Below, piece after piece: positions 8,132-16,897 of a stretch of DNA of 64,000 bases. The notes under the pieces were generated by a model, which had not been told where the DNA came from, ran no database searches, and saw only the letters and a program-made list of their open reading frames with translations. Position 1 is the stretch's first letter. Each line of letters starts with the position of its first letter. Source of the DNA: Gemmiger sp. An194 (GTDB lineage Bacteria; Bacillota; Clostridia; Oscillospirales; Ruminococcaceae); the NCBI RefSeq assembly GCF_002160145.1, contig NZ_NFKA01000009.1:57254-121253 (forward strand), given 5' to 3'. Both the position numbers and the translations under genes were made by a program.

Positions 8132-9019
8132 TCAGACCAGGCCGGCAGCCTTCAGCGCAACGGCCAGCTTGGCCTTGGCGGCCTCGCCCATGGGGCCCAG
8201 AGGCTGGCGGTAGCCGCCCACCTCCATGCCCATCTGGTTCATGGCCTCCTTCACGGGAATGGGGTTGACCTCCAGGAACAGGCCGTTGATCACATCCAGC
8301 AGGCCCAGCTGCGCCTGGAGCGCCTTGTCCCGGTCGCCGTTCAGGTAGTCCATGACCATATCGTGAGTCTGGCGGGGCAGGATGTTGGCCAGCACCGAGA
8401 TCACACCGCTGCCGCCCAGCGACAGGATGGGCAGGACCATATCGTCGTTGCCGGAATAGAGGGCGAAATCCTCATTCACATAGCGGGCGATCTTGGCGGT
8501 GTAGCTCAGGTTGCCGGAGGCCTCCTTGATGCCCATGATGTTGGGATGGGTGGACAGACGGCGCACCACATCCTCGGAGATGCCGCAGCCGGTACGGCCG
8601 GGCACATTGTACAGGATGCAGGGGATATGCACCGCGTCCGCCACCGTCTTGAAGTGGTTGTACATGCCCTCCTCATTGGTCTTGTTGTAATAGGGAGTAA
8701 TGAGCAGCAGGGCATCCGCACCCAGCTTTTCAAAGCTCAGGCTCTTTTCCAGCATGGTCTGGGTGCAGTTGGAGCCGCTGCCCGCGATCACCGGCACCCG
8801 GCCGGCCACCCGCTTGACCACGAATTCGCAGACCGCGTCGTCCTCCTCGTGGCTCATGGCCGAGCTCTCACCGGTGGTGCCCAGGATCAGCAAACCATCA
8901 GTGCCGTTTTCCAGGTGAAAGTCCACCAGCTGGGCCAGTTTTTCAAAATTAACGCTTCCATCCTCGTGGAAGGGGGTAATGAGGGCCACAATGGAGCCCT
9001 TCAGATTCTTTGCGGTCAT
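8132..9019 (-). CDS. dapA: 4-hydroxy-tetrahydrodipicolinate synthase
   Basis: 295 aa class I aldolase that condenses pyruvate with aspartate semialdehyde, the first step specific to DAP and lysine. Diagnostic pieces are LGTTGESSAMSHEE (pyruvate pocket), the YNVPGRTG tyrosine motif near residue 138 and the Schiff-base lysine in GIKEASG near residue 165. The length is standard. The ribosome site GAGAGGAG precedes ATG 9019. The gene has its own promoter and a lysine riboswitch with a terminator (9057-9299), so excess lysine should shut it off. dapH follows on the same transcript. Confidence 0.96.
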   Translation of the reverse strand: MTAKNLKGSIVALITPFHEDGSVNFEKLAQLVDFHLENGTDGLLILGTTGESSAMSHEEDDAVCEFVVKRVAGRVPVIAGSGSNCTQTMLEKSLSFEKLGADALLLITPYYNKTNEEGMYNHFKTVADAVHIPCILYNVPGRTGCGISEDVVRRLSTHPNIMGIKEASGNLSYTAKIARYVNEDFALYSGNDDMVLPILSLGGSGVISVLANILPRQTHDMVMDYLNGDRDKALQAQLGLLDVINGLFLEVNPIPVKEAMNQMGMEVGGYRQPLGPMGEAAKAKLAVALKAAGLV

Positions 9020-9056
9020 AACGGCTGCTCCTCTCTATCCTTAAACTTACGAACAA

Positions 9057-9098
9057 CAAAAAACGCGCCGGAAAGGCGCTGCGGCCTTACCGGCGCGT
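9057..9098 (-). terminator. Riboswitch-controlled terminator in the dapA leader
   Basis: Minus-strand stem ACGCGCCGG / CCGGCGCGT, with an inner AAGGC/GCCTT pairing, followed by TTTTTTG. CTTACC (9119-9124), at the 3' edge of aptamer helix P1, can instead pair with GGTAAG inside the terminator (9086-9091), which gives a clear antiterminator switch. Confidence 0.85.
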
Positions 9099-9123
9099 GG
9101 ACAATACCACCGCTTACAGGTAA

Positions 9124-9283
9124 GATAGCGCCCCCGCGGTCCTTCCGCGGACAGTGCCGCGGGTATTCCCCGGGGCCCCATCGGCACCGCCGCGCCCGGC
9201 TGCGCCAATTCGGCGGGCTTGCCCCGCCCCACGATCTGCACCTGCCGGCTCCTGTGGGGTTCATCGCACCCGCGCCTCTATCC
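9124..9283 (-). ncRNA. Lysine riboswitch aptamer upstream of dapA
   Basis: Read on the minus strand, the leader opens with GGATAGAGGCGC and closes with GGGGGCGCTATC, which form helix P1. Inside are GCCCGCCGAA, like GUCGCCGAAG of the lysC aptamer, and ACTGTCCGCGG...CCGCGGGGG, like GGCUGUC...GGAGGGCUAUC. These pieces occur in the order of the B. subtilis lysC lysine riboswitch. The position before dapA and the overlap of P1 with a switchable terminator support the call. The recognition is by eye. Confidence 0.85.
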
Positions 9284-9293
9284 ATATATCTGC

Positions 9294-9322
9294 ATCATAG
9301 CACGCTATCGAAGTGAAGTCAA
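9294..9322 (-). promoter_or_regulatory. Promoter of the dapA riboswitch transcript
   Basis: TTGACT (9317-9322), a 17-nt spacer and TATGAT (9294-9299) on the minus strand. The predicted start falls within a few bases of the first aptamer base. Confidence 0.8.
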
Positions 9323-9357
9323 CGGCTTTTTCCTTCTTTGCCCAAGCGTTCCCACGC

Positions 9358-9386
9358 TTGTGCATCCGGAGCAGAACGCTTATAAT
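9358..9386 (+). promoter_or_regulatory. Promoter of the M20 deacetylase gene
   Basis: TTGTGC (9358-9363), a 17-nt spacer and a perfect TATAAT (9381-9386), about 33 nt upstream of the ribosome site. It diverges from the dapA promoter. Confidence 0.55.
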
Positions 9387-9424
9387 AGGAGCAAAATGTC
9401 ACAAACAGAGGGGGAGAGATTTCT

Positions 9425-10528
9425 ATGACGCAGCAGCTGCTGACCCAATACCGCCGGGACCTGCACCAGATCCCGGAAACCGATTTTGACCTGCCCGAAA
9501 CCCTGGCCTATATCCGCCGGGTGCTGGAGCAGTATCCCTGCACCTTGTTTTCACCCTGCCAGAGCACCCTGTGTGCCTACTTTGACGCAGGCAAGCCCCA
9601 CACCGCCGCCTTCCGGGCAGATATGGACGCTCTGCCCATCGCCGAGCGCAGCGGCTGCGACTACGCCTCCCGCCACGAGGGCAAGATGCATGCCTGCGGC
9701 CACGACGGCCACATGGCCATGGTGCTGGCGCTGGCCGGGCGGGTGAGTGAAGTGCTGGACAAGCTGCCCCGGAACGTGCTGCTGGTGTTCCAGCCCGCCG
9801 AGGAAACCACCGGCGGTGCAAAGCTGGTGTGCGACAGCGGTGTATTCGAGCAATACCACTGCGACCGGATCTTCGGCTGGCACCTGTGGCCGGATCTGCC
9901 CGCCGGAGCCATCGCCGGACGCCCCGGCCCGCTGCTGGCCCGCTCCAGCGAAGTGACCGTAACCGTAACCGGCAAAAGCAGCCATGTGGCCAAGCCCCAC
10001 GAGGGCCGTGACGCATTGTATGCCGCCTCCGCCTTTTTGTGCGAAAGCTACCGGCGGCTGGAGCTGCTGGGCCGGCCGGAGGAGCCCCGCCTGCTGAAGT
10101 TCGGCAAGCTGACCAGCGGCCAGGCCCGCAACGCCATCAGCGATTCCAGCCTGCTGCTGGGCACCCTGCGGGTCTATTCCGACGAGATGTTCAACGCCGC
10201 AGAAACCATGCTGCGGGATCTGGCCAAAACCCTCGAGCGGGAAACCGGCTGCAGCTTTACCATCACCTTTTCGGCCGGATATCCGCCGGTACGCAACGAC
10301 CAGACCCTGTTTGAGCAGGCCCGCGCGGCGCTGCCCCAGCTCCAGGTGCTGGACGAGCCGCTGATGATCTCGGAGGATTTTTCCTTCTATCAGCAGCAGT
10401 TGCCCGGCCTGTTTTTGCTGCTGGGCACCGGAACCGGCATCCCTCTGCATGCAGACACCTTCGATTTTGATGAGAGTGTGCTGGCCGCCGGACTTGCAGC
10501 GGATGAACTGCTGTTGTTCTTGAACTGA
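9425..10528 (+). CDS. M20 family amidohydrolase, likely N-acetyl-diaminopimelate deacetylase
   Basis: 367 aa metallopeptidase of family M20D. Metal-binding and catalytic motifs are visible: MHACGHDGHMAM near residue 88, FQPAEETTGGA near 121, FGWHLWPDLPAGAIAGR near 145 and the late SEDFSFYQQQLPG near 320. The lid/dimerisation domain lies between. Relatives include IAA-amino acid hydrolases, hippurate hydrolases and the Bacillus N-acetyl-DAP deacetylase. The divergent dapA-dapH neighbours make the DAP deacetylase role likely, but this is inferred from context. GGGGGAGA precedes ATG 9425. A strong terminator follows. Confidence 0.85.
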   Translation: MTQQLLTQYRRDLHQIPETDFDLPETLAYIRRVLEQYPCTLFSPCQSTLCAYFDAGKPHTAAFRADMDALPIAERSGCDYASRHEGKMHACGHDGHMAMVLALAGRVSEVLDKLPRNVLLVFQPAEETTGGAKLVCDSGVFEQYHCDRIFGWHLWPDLPAGAIAGRPGPLLARSSEVTVTVTGKSSHVAKPHEGRDALYAASAFLCESYRRLELLGRPEEPRLLKFGKLTSGQARNAISDSSLLLGTLRVYSDEMFNAAETMLRDLAKTLERETGCSFTITFSAGYPPVRNDQTLFEQARAALPQLQVLDEPLMISEDFSFYQQQLPGLFLLLGTGTGIPLHADTFDFDESVLAAGLAADELLLFLN

Positions 10529-10549
10529 ATACACTTTTCTCTTGAATTT

Positions 10550-10600
10550 CCCACGGAACCGCTTGCAATAGCAAAAGCAAGCGGTTCCGTGGGATTTTTT
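10550..10600 (+). terminator. Terminator after the M20 deacetylase gene
   Basis: A 17-bp stem, CCCACGGAACCGCTTGC paired with its complement at 10577-10593, then ATTTTTT. Confidence 0.9.
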
Positions 10601-10696
10601 GCTTTTCATTCGAAGACACCTCCCAGCAAAGTGCCAGATTTCATCCGTTTTTATTTTTGCATTTTTATGCATTCCCACAAAACGCTTTCTCACTGT

Positions 10697-10725
10697 TTGA
10701 CTTTATCACTTTCGCGCAGTATAAT
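10697..10725 (+). promoter_or_regulatory. Strong promoter of the oppABCDF operon
   Basis: TTGACT (10697-10702), a 17-nt spacer and TATAAT (10720-10725). The leader to the oppA start is about 110 nt. I see no known riboswitch in it. Confidence 0.85.
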
Positions 10726-10843
10726 GCTAAACAACGACAGAGATGTCAGGGGCCGGCAAGGAGATTTCCACCGGACTGCCTGCTCTTTTTTCGTTTCAAG
10801 GGGTTTGCGAAGATCCAATCCAAAAAGAGAGGAGCACACACAC

Positions 10844-12535
10844 ATGAAACTTTGGAAACGCATGGGCGCCGCCGCACTGGCCGGTGCACTGGCGCTGAGC
10901 ATGGTCGCCTGCGGCGGCGGCAACGCTGCAGCCAGCGGCACTTCCACCACGGCGTCCTCTTCCGGCACTGCAGCCGCAACCGGCAGCAACGTGCTGAATG
11001 TTATGACTGAGGTCGAGGTCGCCTCCCTGGACCCCCAGCTGGCCACCGACGGCACCAGCTTTGAGGTAATCGCCAACTACACCGACGGCCTGATGCAGAT
11101 GGACGCGGACGGTCAGCCCGTTCCCGCCATTGCCGAGAGCTACGAGGTGAGCGAGGACGGCTGCACCTACACCTTCCATCTGCGTGAGGATGCCAACTGG
11201 TCCAACGGCGACCCTGTTACCGCCAACGACTTCGTGTTCGCCTGGCAGCGCGCGGCTGATCCCGCCACCGCCTCCGAATACAGCTACATGATGAGCGACA
11301 TCGGTCAGATCAAGAACGCCGCCGAGATCATCGCCGGCGAGATGGATAAGAGCGAGCTGGGCGTCACTGCAGTGGACGAAAAGACCCTGCAGGTGGAGCT
11401 GACCGTTCCCGTTCCTTACTTCCTGAACCTGATGTATTTCCCCACCTTCTACCCGGTAAACCAGGCGTTCTATGAGGGCCTGGCGGAGGGCACCTTCGGC
11501 ACCAGCCCGGACACCGTACTGAGCAACGGCGCCTTCATTCTGGACAGCTACGAGCCCGCGGCTCTGTCCTTCAGCCTGGTGAAAAACCCCGACTACTACG
11601 ATGCCGACAAGGTCCAGCTGGACGGCCTGAACTACCAGGTCATCAAGGACAGCCAGCAGGCCTTCATGAGCTACCAGAACGGCGATCTGGACATCGTCAA
11701 GCTGAGCGGCGACCAGGTGGACCAGGTTCAGGGCGACCCTGAGCTGAGCGTACACGGCGCCGGCTACCTGTGGTACCTGACCCTGAACATGGACGGCGTA
11801 CCCGCTCTGGCCAACCAGAACCTGCGTCTGGCTCTGACCCACGCCATTGACCGTACCTCCATCGTGGAGGACGTGGTGAAGGACGGCTCTCTGGCCACCT
11901 ACACCGCCGTTCCCCCGCAGTTCGCCACCGGCCCGGACGGCAGCGACTTCTCGGAAGATCAGACCATGTTCCAGGATGTGTGCAGTGACGATCCCGCCAA
12001 GGCTGCCGAGTACCTGGAAGCCGCCAAGGCTGAGCTGGGTCAGGACACCTTCACCTTCCAGCTGCTGGTGGAGGACACCACCGAGTCCCAGAACGTGGCC
12101 GCCGTTATCAAGGAGCAGGTGGAGACCAACCTGCCCGGCGTGACCATGGAGATCAAGGTTGAGCCCAAGAAGCAGCGCGTTGAGGACATCCAGGAAGGCA
12201 ACTACGAGGTCTGCCTGACCCGTTGGGGCCCCGACTACGCCGATCCCATGACCTACCTGAACATGTGGATCACCGATAACAACAACAACTACGGCAAGTG
12301 GAGCAACGCCGAGTACGATGCCATCATCGCCGACTGCACCACCGGCCAGTACGTGAGCGATGCTGCCGCCCGCTGGCAGGCTCTGTACGATGCCGAAAAG
12401 ATCATCATGGAGGAGGCCGTCATCGTTCCCGTTTACACCAAGGCCGATGCCTGCATGATCAAGTCGGGCGTGACCGGCGTGGACTTCCACCCCGTTGCTC
12501 TGAACCGGGTGTTCAAGAGCGCCACCAAGGGCTAA
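10844..12535 (+). CDS. oppA: Oligopeptide ABC transporter substrate-binding lipoprotein
   Basis: 563 aa extracytoplasmic binding protein (SBP family 5). A lipoprotein signal peptide runs to the lipobox MVAC, with the lipidated Cys at residue 23, and is followed by a Gly/Ser/Thr linker. Family landmarks are EVASLDPQLATDG, AESYEVSEDGCTYTFHLRE, NGDPVTANDFVFAWQRAADP and TRWGPDYADPMTYLNMW. It delivers peptides to the OppBC channel. The start is ATG 10844 with AGAGGAG 9 nt upstream. The frame is open further upstream but runs through the promoter. It differs clearly from the three binding proteins of the second opp locus. Confidence 0.93.
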   Translation: MKLWKRMGAAALAGALALSMVACGGGNAAASGTSTTASSSGTAAATGSNVLNVMTEVEVASLDPQLATDGTSFEVIANYTDGLMQMDADGQPVPAIAESYEVSEDGCTYTFHLREDANWSNGDPVTANDFVFAWQRAADPATASEYSYMMSDIGQIKNAAEIIAGEMDKSELGVTAVDEKTLQVELTVPVPYFLNLMYFPTFYPVNQAFYEGLAEGTFGTSPDTVLSNGAFILDSYEPAALSFSLVKNPDYYDADKVQLDGLNYQVIKDSQQAFMSYQNGDLDIVKLSGDQVDQVQGDPELSVHGAGYLWYLTLNMDGVPALANQNLRLALTHAIDRTSIVEDVVKDGSLATYTAVPPQFATGPDGSDFSEDQTMFQDVCSDDPAKAAEYLEAAKAELGQDTFTFQLLVEDTTESQNVAAVIKEQVETNLPGVTMEIKVEPKKQRVEDIQEGNYEVCLTRWGPDYADPMTYLNMWITDNNNNYGKWSNAEYDAIIADCTTGQYVSDAAARWQALYDAEKIIMEEAVIVPVYTKADACMIKSGVTGVDFHPVALNRVFKSATKG

Positions 12536-12594
12536 GGCCCTTTGAACCGCCCGTCCTGCGGGCGGGACAATTCCGATAACCCCCTGAATCTTAT

Positions 12595-12648
12595 GCCGCA
12601 CAGCTTCCCTTGGCTTTGCAAGGCAAGGGAAGCTTGTGCGGCTTTTTT
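12595..12648 (+). terminator. Intercistronic terminator between oppA and oppB
   Basis: A long stem, GCCGCACAGCTTCCCTTG against CAAGGGAAGCTTGTGCGGC, is followed by TTTTTTG. It lies between oppA and oppB with no new strong promoter after it. Partial read-through would give much more binding protein than permease. Confidence 0.85.
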
Positions 12649-12729
12649 GTTTGGCGAAGCGCAATTGCGGCGCTTGCCCGTTCAGGGTTTCTTGTATCAA
12701 AAGACTGTATCAAAAGAGGGAGATCGCTT

Positions 12730-13728
12730 GTGAAAAGTTATATTCTGAAACGAGTGCTCATCTCGGTATTCACCCTTCTGGCCATTACGCTGGTGCTGTT
12801 CTGCCTGCTGCAGCTCATGCCCGGCTCCCCCTTCAACGACGAGAAGCTCACCGATGACCAGCGCATCGTCTTGAACGAGAAATACGGTCTGGATCAGCCG
12901 GTGCTGGTCCAGTTCGGGCGGTATGTGGCCAATCTGGTGCAGGGTGATTTCGGCGTGAGCTACAACATCAGCAAAAACACCCCCATCAGCCAGCTTATCC
13001 AGACCCGTCTGCCCATCAGCATCCAGGTGGGCGGCATGGCCGTTGCCCTGGGCGCGGTGCTGGGGCTCATTTTGGGCGTGATCGCCGCACTGAATCACAA
13101 CACCTGGCTGGACAGCCTGTGCACCGCCATCTCGGTGCTGGGCGTTTCGGTGCCAAGCTACGTATTCGCTCTGGCACTCAGCTACACCCTGGGCTTCCGA
13201 TTGAAATGGCTGCCCATGCTCTATTCCACAAACACGCCGTTTCTCTCCAGCGTGATGCCCAGCATCGCGCTGAGCATGTTCACCATGGCCTCCATTGCCC
13301 GCTTTACCCGCAATGAGATGATGGAGGTGCTGGGCAGCGAGTACATGCTGCTGGCCGAGAGCAAGGGCATCAACGGCGCGCCGCTGATTCTGCGGCACGC
13401 ACTGCGCAACGCGCTGATTCCCATCATCACCGTGCTGGCGCCCCTGATCGTGGATCTGATGACCGGCAGCCTGGTGGTGGAGAAGATCTTCTCCATTCCC
13501 GGCGTGGGCAGCCTGCTGGTCACGGCCATCCAGTCCAACGACTACAACGTGGTCATCGCCCTGAGCTTCATCTACAGCGCCATGTACATTGGCATCATGC
13601 TGGTGGTGGACCTGCTCTACGGCGTGATCGACCCCCGCATCCGTGTAACCGGTGAGGGCGGCCGCATGGGCTTCTTTGCCCGCTGGCGGCTGGTACTGTT
13701 CGGCAGAAAGAAGGTGGCGAAGGTATGA
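12730..13728 (+). CDS. oppB: Oligopeptide ABC transporter permease OppB
   Basis: 332 aa inner-membrane permease with six predicted helices. The N-terminal YILKRVLISVFTLLAITLVLF helix is followed by the conserved MPGSPF and EKYGLDQPVLVQFGRY external segment. The EAA coupling loop is LLAESKGINGAPLILRHALRNALIP near residues 203-227. The start is GTG 12730 behind AGAGGGAGA. The stop overlaps the oppC start (ATGA), so the two permeases are translationally coupled. It forms the pore heterodimer with OppC. Confidence 0.95.
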   Translation: MKSYILKRVLISVFTLLAITLVLFCLLQLMPGSPFNDEKLTDDQRIVLNEKYGLDQPVLVQFGRYVANLVQGDFGVSYNISKNTPISQLIQTRLPISIQVGGMAVALGAVLGLILGVIAALNHNTWLDSLCTAISVLGVSVPSYVFALALSYTLGFRLKWLPMLYSTNTPFLSSVMPSIALSMFTMASIARFTRNEMMEVLGSEYMLLAESKGINGAPLILRHALRNALIPIITVLAPLIVDLMTGSLVVEKIFSIPGVGSLLVTAIQSNDYNVVIALSFIYSAMYIGIMLVVDLLYGVIDPRIRVTGEGGRMGFFARWRLVLFGRKKVAKV

Positions 13729-14789
13729 ATCAGGTACAAACCATTCCCGCGGGCACCCGGGCCGACATTCCGGACCTGCGGCCGGAGGACTTCACCCTGC
13801 GCGGCAGTTGTGAGGACCATCTGGACACAAACTTCGCCAGCCAGGGCTACTGGCACGATGTGCTGCACCGTTTTGTTTCCAACAAGGGCGCGGTGCTCGC
13901 CCTGATTCTCATTCTCATCATTGTGGTCATGGCGGTGATCGGCCCCGGCCTGAGCGGCCGCAGCTATTCCAGCCAGACCCTGAGCGAAAAGAACTTCGCC
14001 CCCCGCATCCCGGTGATTGAAAACCTGGGCATCTTCAACGGCGACGAGGTACTTACCACCACCACCGGCAGCCGCGTGGTGAACGAATACGAGGAAAAAG
14101 GCCTGACCGACACCTACTACTGGTTCGGCAGCGACACCCTGGGCCGCGACATCTTCACCCGCGTGTGGGAAGGCACCCGGGTCAGCCTGGGCATCGCCAT
14201 TGTGTCCGCCGTGATCAACATGACCATCGGCATGTGCTACGGCCTGATCAGCGGCTACTTCGGCGGCTGGGTGGACACCATCATGCAGCGCTTTGTGGAG
14301 ATCAACAACGGCATTCCCCGTCTGGTGATCGTGACGCTGCTGCTTCTGGTGGTCAAGCCCGGCTTCACCACCATCGTCATCGCGCTGGTCATCACCGAAT
14401 GGATCAACATGAGCCGTATCGCCCGGGCCGAAATGCTCAAGTTGAAGGAGCAGGAGTTCGTTCTGGCCAGCCGCACCCTGGGCGCGGGCAGCTTTTTGAT
14501 CATCTTCAAGGAAGTATTGCCCAACATCATCGGCCAGATCATCACCCAGCTGATGTTCAGCATCCCCACCGCGATCTTTACCGAGGCCTTTTTGAGCTTC
14601 GTGGGTCTGGGCATTCCCGTTCCCCAGTGCAGCCTGGGCAGCCTGATCAGCGAGACCTTCAACAGCTTCACCACTCACCCCTACCAGATCGTTCCTCCCA
14701 TTGTGGTGATGTCGCTGCTGATGCTCTGCTTCAACATGCTGGCCGACGGCCTGCGGGAAGCCTTTGACCCCAAACTGAAGGAAATGTGA
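13725..14789 (+). CDS. oppC: Oligopeptide ABC transporter permease OppC
   Basis: 354 aa permease partner of OppB. A roughly 40-residue cytoplasmic N-terminus precedes the first helix (LALILILIIVVMAVIGPG). The large external loop includes WFGSDTLGRDIFTRVWEGTR, the signature of OppC/DppC. The EAA loop is LASRTLGAGSFLIIFKEVLPNIIG near residue 245. It starts within the oppB stop codon and is followed by oppD 11 nt downstream. The final DGLREAFDPKLKEM is the usual C-terminus of this subfamily. Confidence 0.95.
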   Translation: MNQVQTIPAGTRADIPDLRPEDFTLRGSCEDHLDTNFASQGYWHDVLHRFVSNKGAVLALILILIIVVMAVIGPGLSGRSYSSQTLSEKNFAPRIPVIENLGIFNGDEVLTTTTGSRVVNEYEEKGLTDTYYWFGSDTLGRDIFTRVWEGTRVSLGIAIVSAVINMTIGMCYGLISGYFGGWVDTIMQRFVEINNGIPRLVIVTLLLLVVKPGFTTIVIALVITEWINMSRIARAEMLKLKEQEFVLASRTLGAGSFLIIFKEVLPNIIGQIITQLMFSIPTAIFTEAFLSFVGLGIPVPQCSLGSLISETFNSFTTHPYQIVPPIVVMSLLMLCFNMLADGLREAFDPKLKEM

Positions 14790-14800
14790 GGTGACAGACC

Positions 14801-15880
14801 ATGGAAAACACTGCAAAGGAAACCGTATTGTCCATCCGGGATCTGTCCATCACCTTCAAGACCGGCGCAGGCCCGGTGAACGCCATCCGCGGCGTGAACA
14901 TTGACCTGCCCCGGGGCACCACCCTGGCGGTGGTGGGCGAGAGCGGCAGCGGCAAGTCCGTCACCTTCAAGGCGGCCATGGGCATCCTGGCCTCCAACAG
15001 CGTGGTGAACAGCGGCAGCATCGTGTACAACTACCGCCACAACGACGGCACCCCCGCCACCGTGGACATTCTGAAAATGAAAACCCGCGACATCCGCCGC
15101 CACATCAACGGCAAGCGGATCGCGATGATCTTCCAGGACCCCATGACCAGCCTGGACCCCACCATGCCCATCGGCAAGCAGATCATGGAGGGCATGGTCT
15201 GGCATTACAAGACCCCCAAGCAGCAGGCCTGGGACAAGGCCGTGCGCCTGCTCACCGAGGTGGGCATCGAGGAGCCGGAAAAGCGGATGCGCCAGTATCC
15301 CCACCAGCTCAGCGGCGGCATGCGCCAGCGCGTGGTCATTGCCATCGCGCTGGCCTGTGACCCGGATGTGCTCATCTGCGACGAGCCCACCACCGCGCTG
15401 GATGTGACCATCCAGGCCAAGATCCTGGAGCTGATCAAGCGCATCCAGGCCGAGCGCGGCATCAGCGTCATCTACATCACCCACGACCTGGGCGTGGTGG
15501 CCAAGGTGGCGGACTTCGTGAACGTGATGTACGCGGGCCGCATCGTGGAGGCAGGCACCATCGACGAGATCTTCTACGATCCCCGCCACCCCTACACCTG
15601 GGGCCTGCTCAGCGCCATGCCGGATCTGGACACCGAGGACGACCGGCTCTACACCATTCCCGGCTCTCCGCCGAACCTGCTGCACCCGGTGCCCGGCGAC
15701 GCCTTCGCGCCCCGGAACGCCTACGCGCTGAACATCGACGAGCGGCTGGACCCGCCCCTGTTCCGGATCAGCGAGACCCACTACGCGGCCAGCTGGCTGC
15801 TGGATGAGCGGGCACCCAAGGTGGAGATGCCGCCCGAGCTGAAGGCCCGCATTGAACGCATGAAGAAGGAGGGAATCTGA
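14801..15880 (+). CDS. oppD: Oligopeptide ABC transporter ATP-binding protein OppD
   Basis: 359 aa ABC ATPase. Walker [11 protein letters not shown] near residue 46, Q-loop [11 protein letters not shown], signature LSGGMRQRV near residue 168, Walker [14 protein letters not shown] and H-loop THDLG are intact. The C-terminal oligopeptide-transporter domain is present ([20 protein letters not shown]). The usual cysteines of this region (PAGCxFxPRC) are missing: the sequence reads PGDAFAPRN. This differs from the second OppD in the window. It is tightly packed between oppC and oppF. Confidence 0.94.
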   Translation: MENTAKETVLSIRDLSITFKTGAGPVNAIRGVNIDLPRGTTLAVVGESGSGKSVTFKAAMGILASNSVVNSGSIVYNYRHNDGTPATVDILKMKTRDIRRHINGKRIAMIFQDPMTSLDPTMPIGKQIMEGMVWHYKTPKQQAWDKAVRLLTEVGIEEPEKRMRQYPHQLSGGMRQRVVIAIALACDPDVLICDEPTTALDVTIQAKILELIKRIQAERGISVIYITHDLGVVAKVADFVNVMYAGRIVEAGTIDEIFYDPRHPYTWGLLSAMPDLDTEDDRLYTIPGSPPNLLHPVPGDAFAPRNAYALNIDERLDPPLFRISETHYAASWLLDERAPKVEMPPELKARIERMKKEGI

Positions 15881-15882
15881 CA

Positions 15883-16815
15883 ATGGAAGAAAGAAAACCC
15901 CTTCTGGAGGTCAAGGGCCTGAAGCAGTACTTCAAGGGCAGCCACCAGTTCACCGTGAAGGCGGTGGACGGCGTGGACTTCGTGATCTACCCGGGTGAGA
16001 CCTACGGTCTGGTGGGTGAGAGCGGCAGCGGCAAGAGCACCATCGGCCGCAGCGTGATCCGGCTCTACAAGCCCACCGCCGGGCAGATCCTGTTCAACGG
16101 CATGGACATTTCCGGCGATCTGAACGCCCAGCAGAACCGGCAGCTGCGCACCCAGATGCAGATGATCTTCCAGGACCCCATGGCCTGCCTGAACCCCAGA
16201 AAAAAGGTGGGGGAGATCATCGCCCAGGGTCTGGACATCCATCATCTGTATTCCAGCCGGGCCGAGCGCCAGGAGAAGGTGGCGGCAATCCTGAAAAAGG
16301 TGGGCCTGGCCCCCGAGCACGCGGACCGCTACCCCCACCAGTTCTCCGGCGGCCAGCGCCAACGCGTGGGCATTGCCCGGGCGCTGATCATGGACCCCAA
16401 GCTGATCATTGCCGACGAGTGCATCAGCGCGCTGGATGTTTCCATCCAGGCCCAGGTGGTCAACCTGATGAAGGACCTGCAGGAGGAAACCGGCACCGCC
16501 TATCTGTTCATTGCTCACGACCTGTCCATGGTGAAATACATCTCGGACCGGATCGGCGTGCTGCATCTGGGCCATCTGGTGGAGACCGGCACCACCGAGG
16601 AGATCTTCTCGAACCCGGTGCACCCCTACACCCAGAGCCTGCTCAGCGCCATTCCCCAGCCGGACCCCCGCACCGAGCGGGACCGGGTGGCCAAGAGCTA
16701 CGATTACCGCACCTCCGGGGTGGATTACCTGGCAGGCAAGCAGCAGCATCTGGGCGGCACCCACTATGTGCTGGCCACCGACGAGGAGCTGGCCCGCTGG
16801 ACCGCCCGCGCCTGA
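15883..16815 (+). CDS. oppF: Oligopeptide ABC transporter ATP-binding protein OppF
   Basis: 310 aa ABC ATPase, partner of OppD. Walker [12 protein letters not shown] near residue 46, IFQDPMACLNPRKKVG, signature [15 protein letters not shown], Walker B IIADECISALDV (Cys where Pro is usual in DEP) and HDLSMVKYISDRIGVLHLG are present. The C-terminal tail lacks the cysteine-rich GCRFxxRCP motif normally seen in OppF/DppF and ends instead with a Tyr/His-containing tail. It starts 2 nt after oppD, is the last gene of the operon, and is followed by a strong terminator. Confidence 0.94.
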   Translation: MEERKPLLEVKGLKQYFKGSHQFTVKAVDGVDFVIYPGETYGLVGESGSGKSTIGRSVIRLYKPTAGQILFNGMDISGDLNAQQNRQLRTQMQMIFQDPMACLNPRKKVGEIIAQGLDIHHLYSSRAERQEKVAAILKKVGLAPEHADRYPHQFSGGQRQRVGIARALIMDPKLIIADECISALDVSIQAQVVNLMKDLQEETGTAYLFIAHDLSMVKYISDRIGVLHLGHLVETGTTEEIFSNPVHPYTQSLLSAIPQPDPRTERDRVAKSYDYRTSGVDYLAGKQQHLGGTHYVLATDEELARWTARA

Positions 16816-16852
16816 TTTTCATTTTGCGATCCTCTCTTTTGATACAAATGCA

Positions 16853-16897
16853 GGACCGGCCGGCCCCGATCATGGGGCCGGCCGGTCCTGTGTTTTT
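16853..16897 (+). terminator. Terminator after oppF, probably bidirectional
   Basis: A perfect 15-bp stem GGACCGGCCGGCCCC / GGGGCCGGCCGGTCC with a GATCAT loop, then TGTGTTTTTT. It lies between convergent oppF and the aminotransferase gene. Confidence 0.9.

Noticed and set aside
9055..9283. T-box leader upstream of dapA, suggested by GCGGTGGTATTG
   Set aside because: The canonical AGGGTGGNACCGCG is not present, and the full order of elements fits the lysine riboswitch with its own P1/antiterminator overlap.
9016..9285. An 89-codon ORF over the dapA leader
   Set aside because: It coincides with the riboswitch structure and has no independent evidence.
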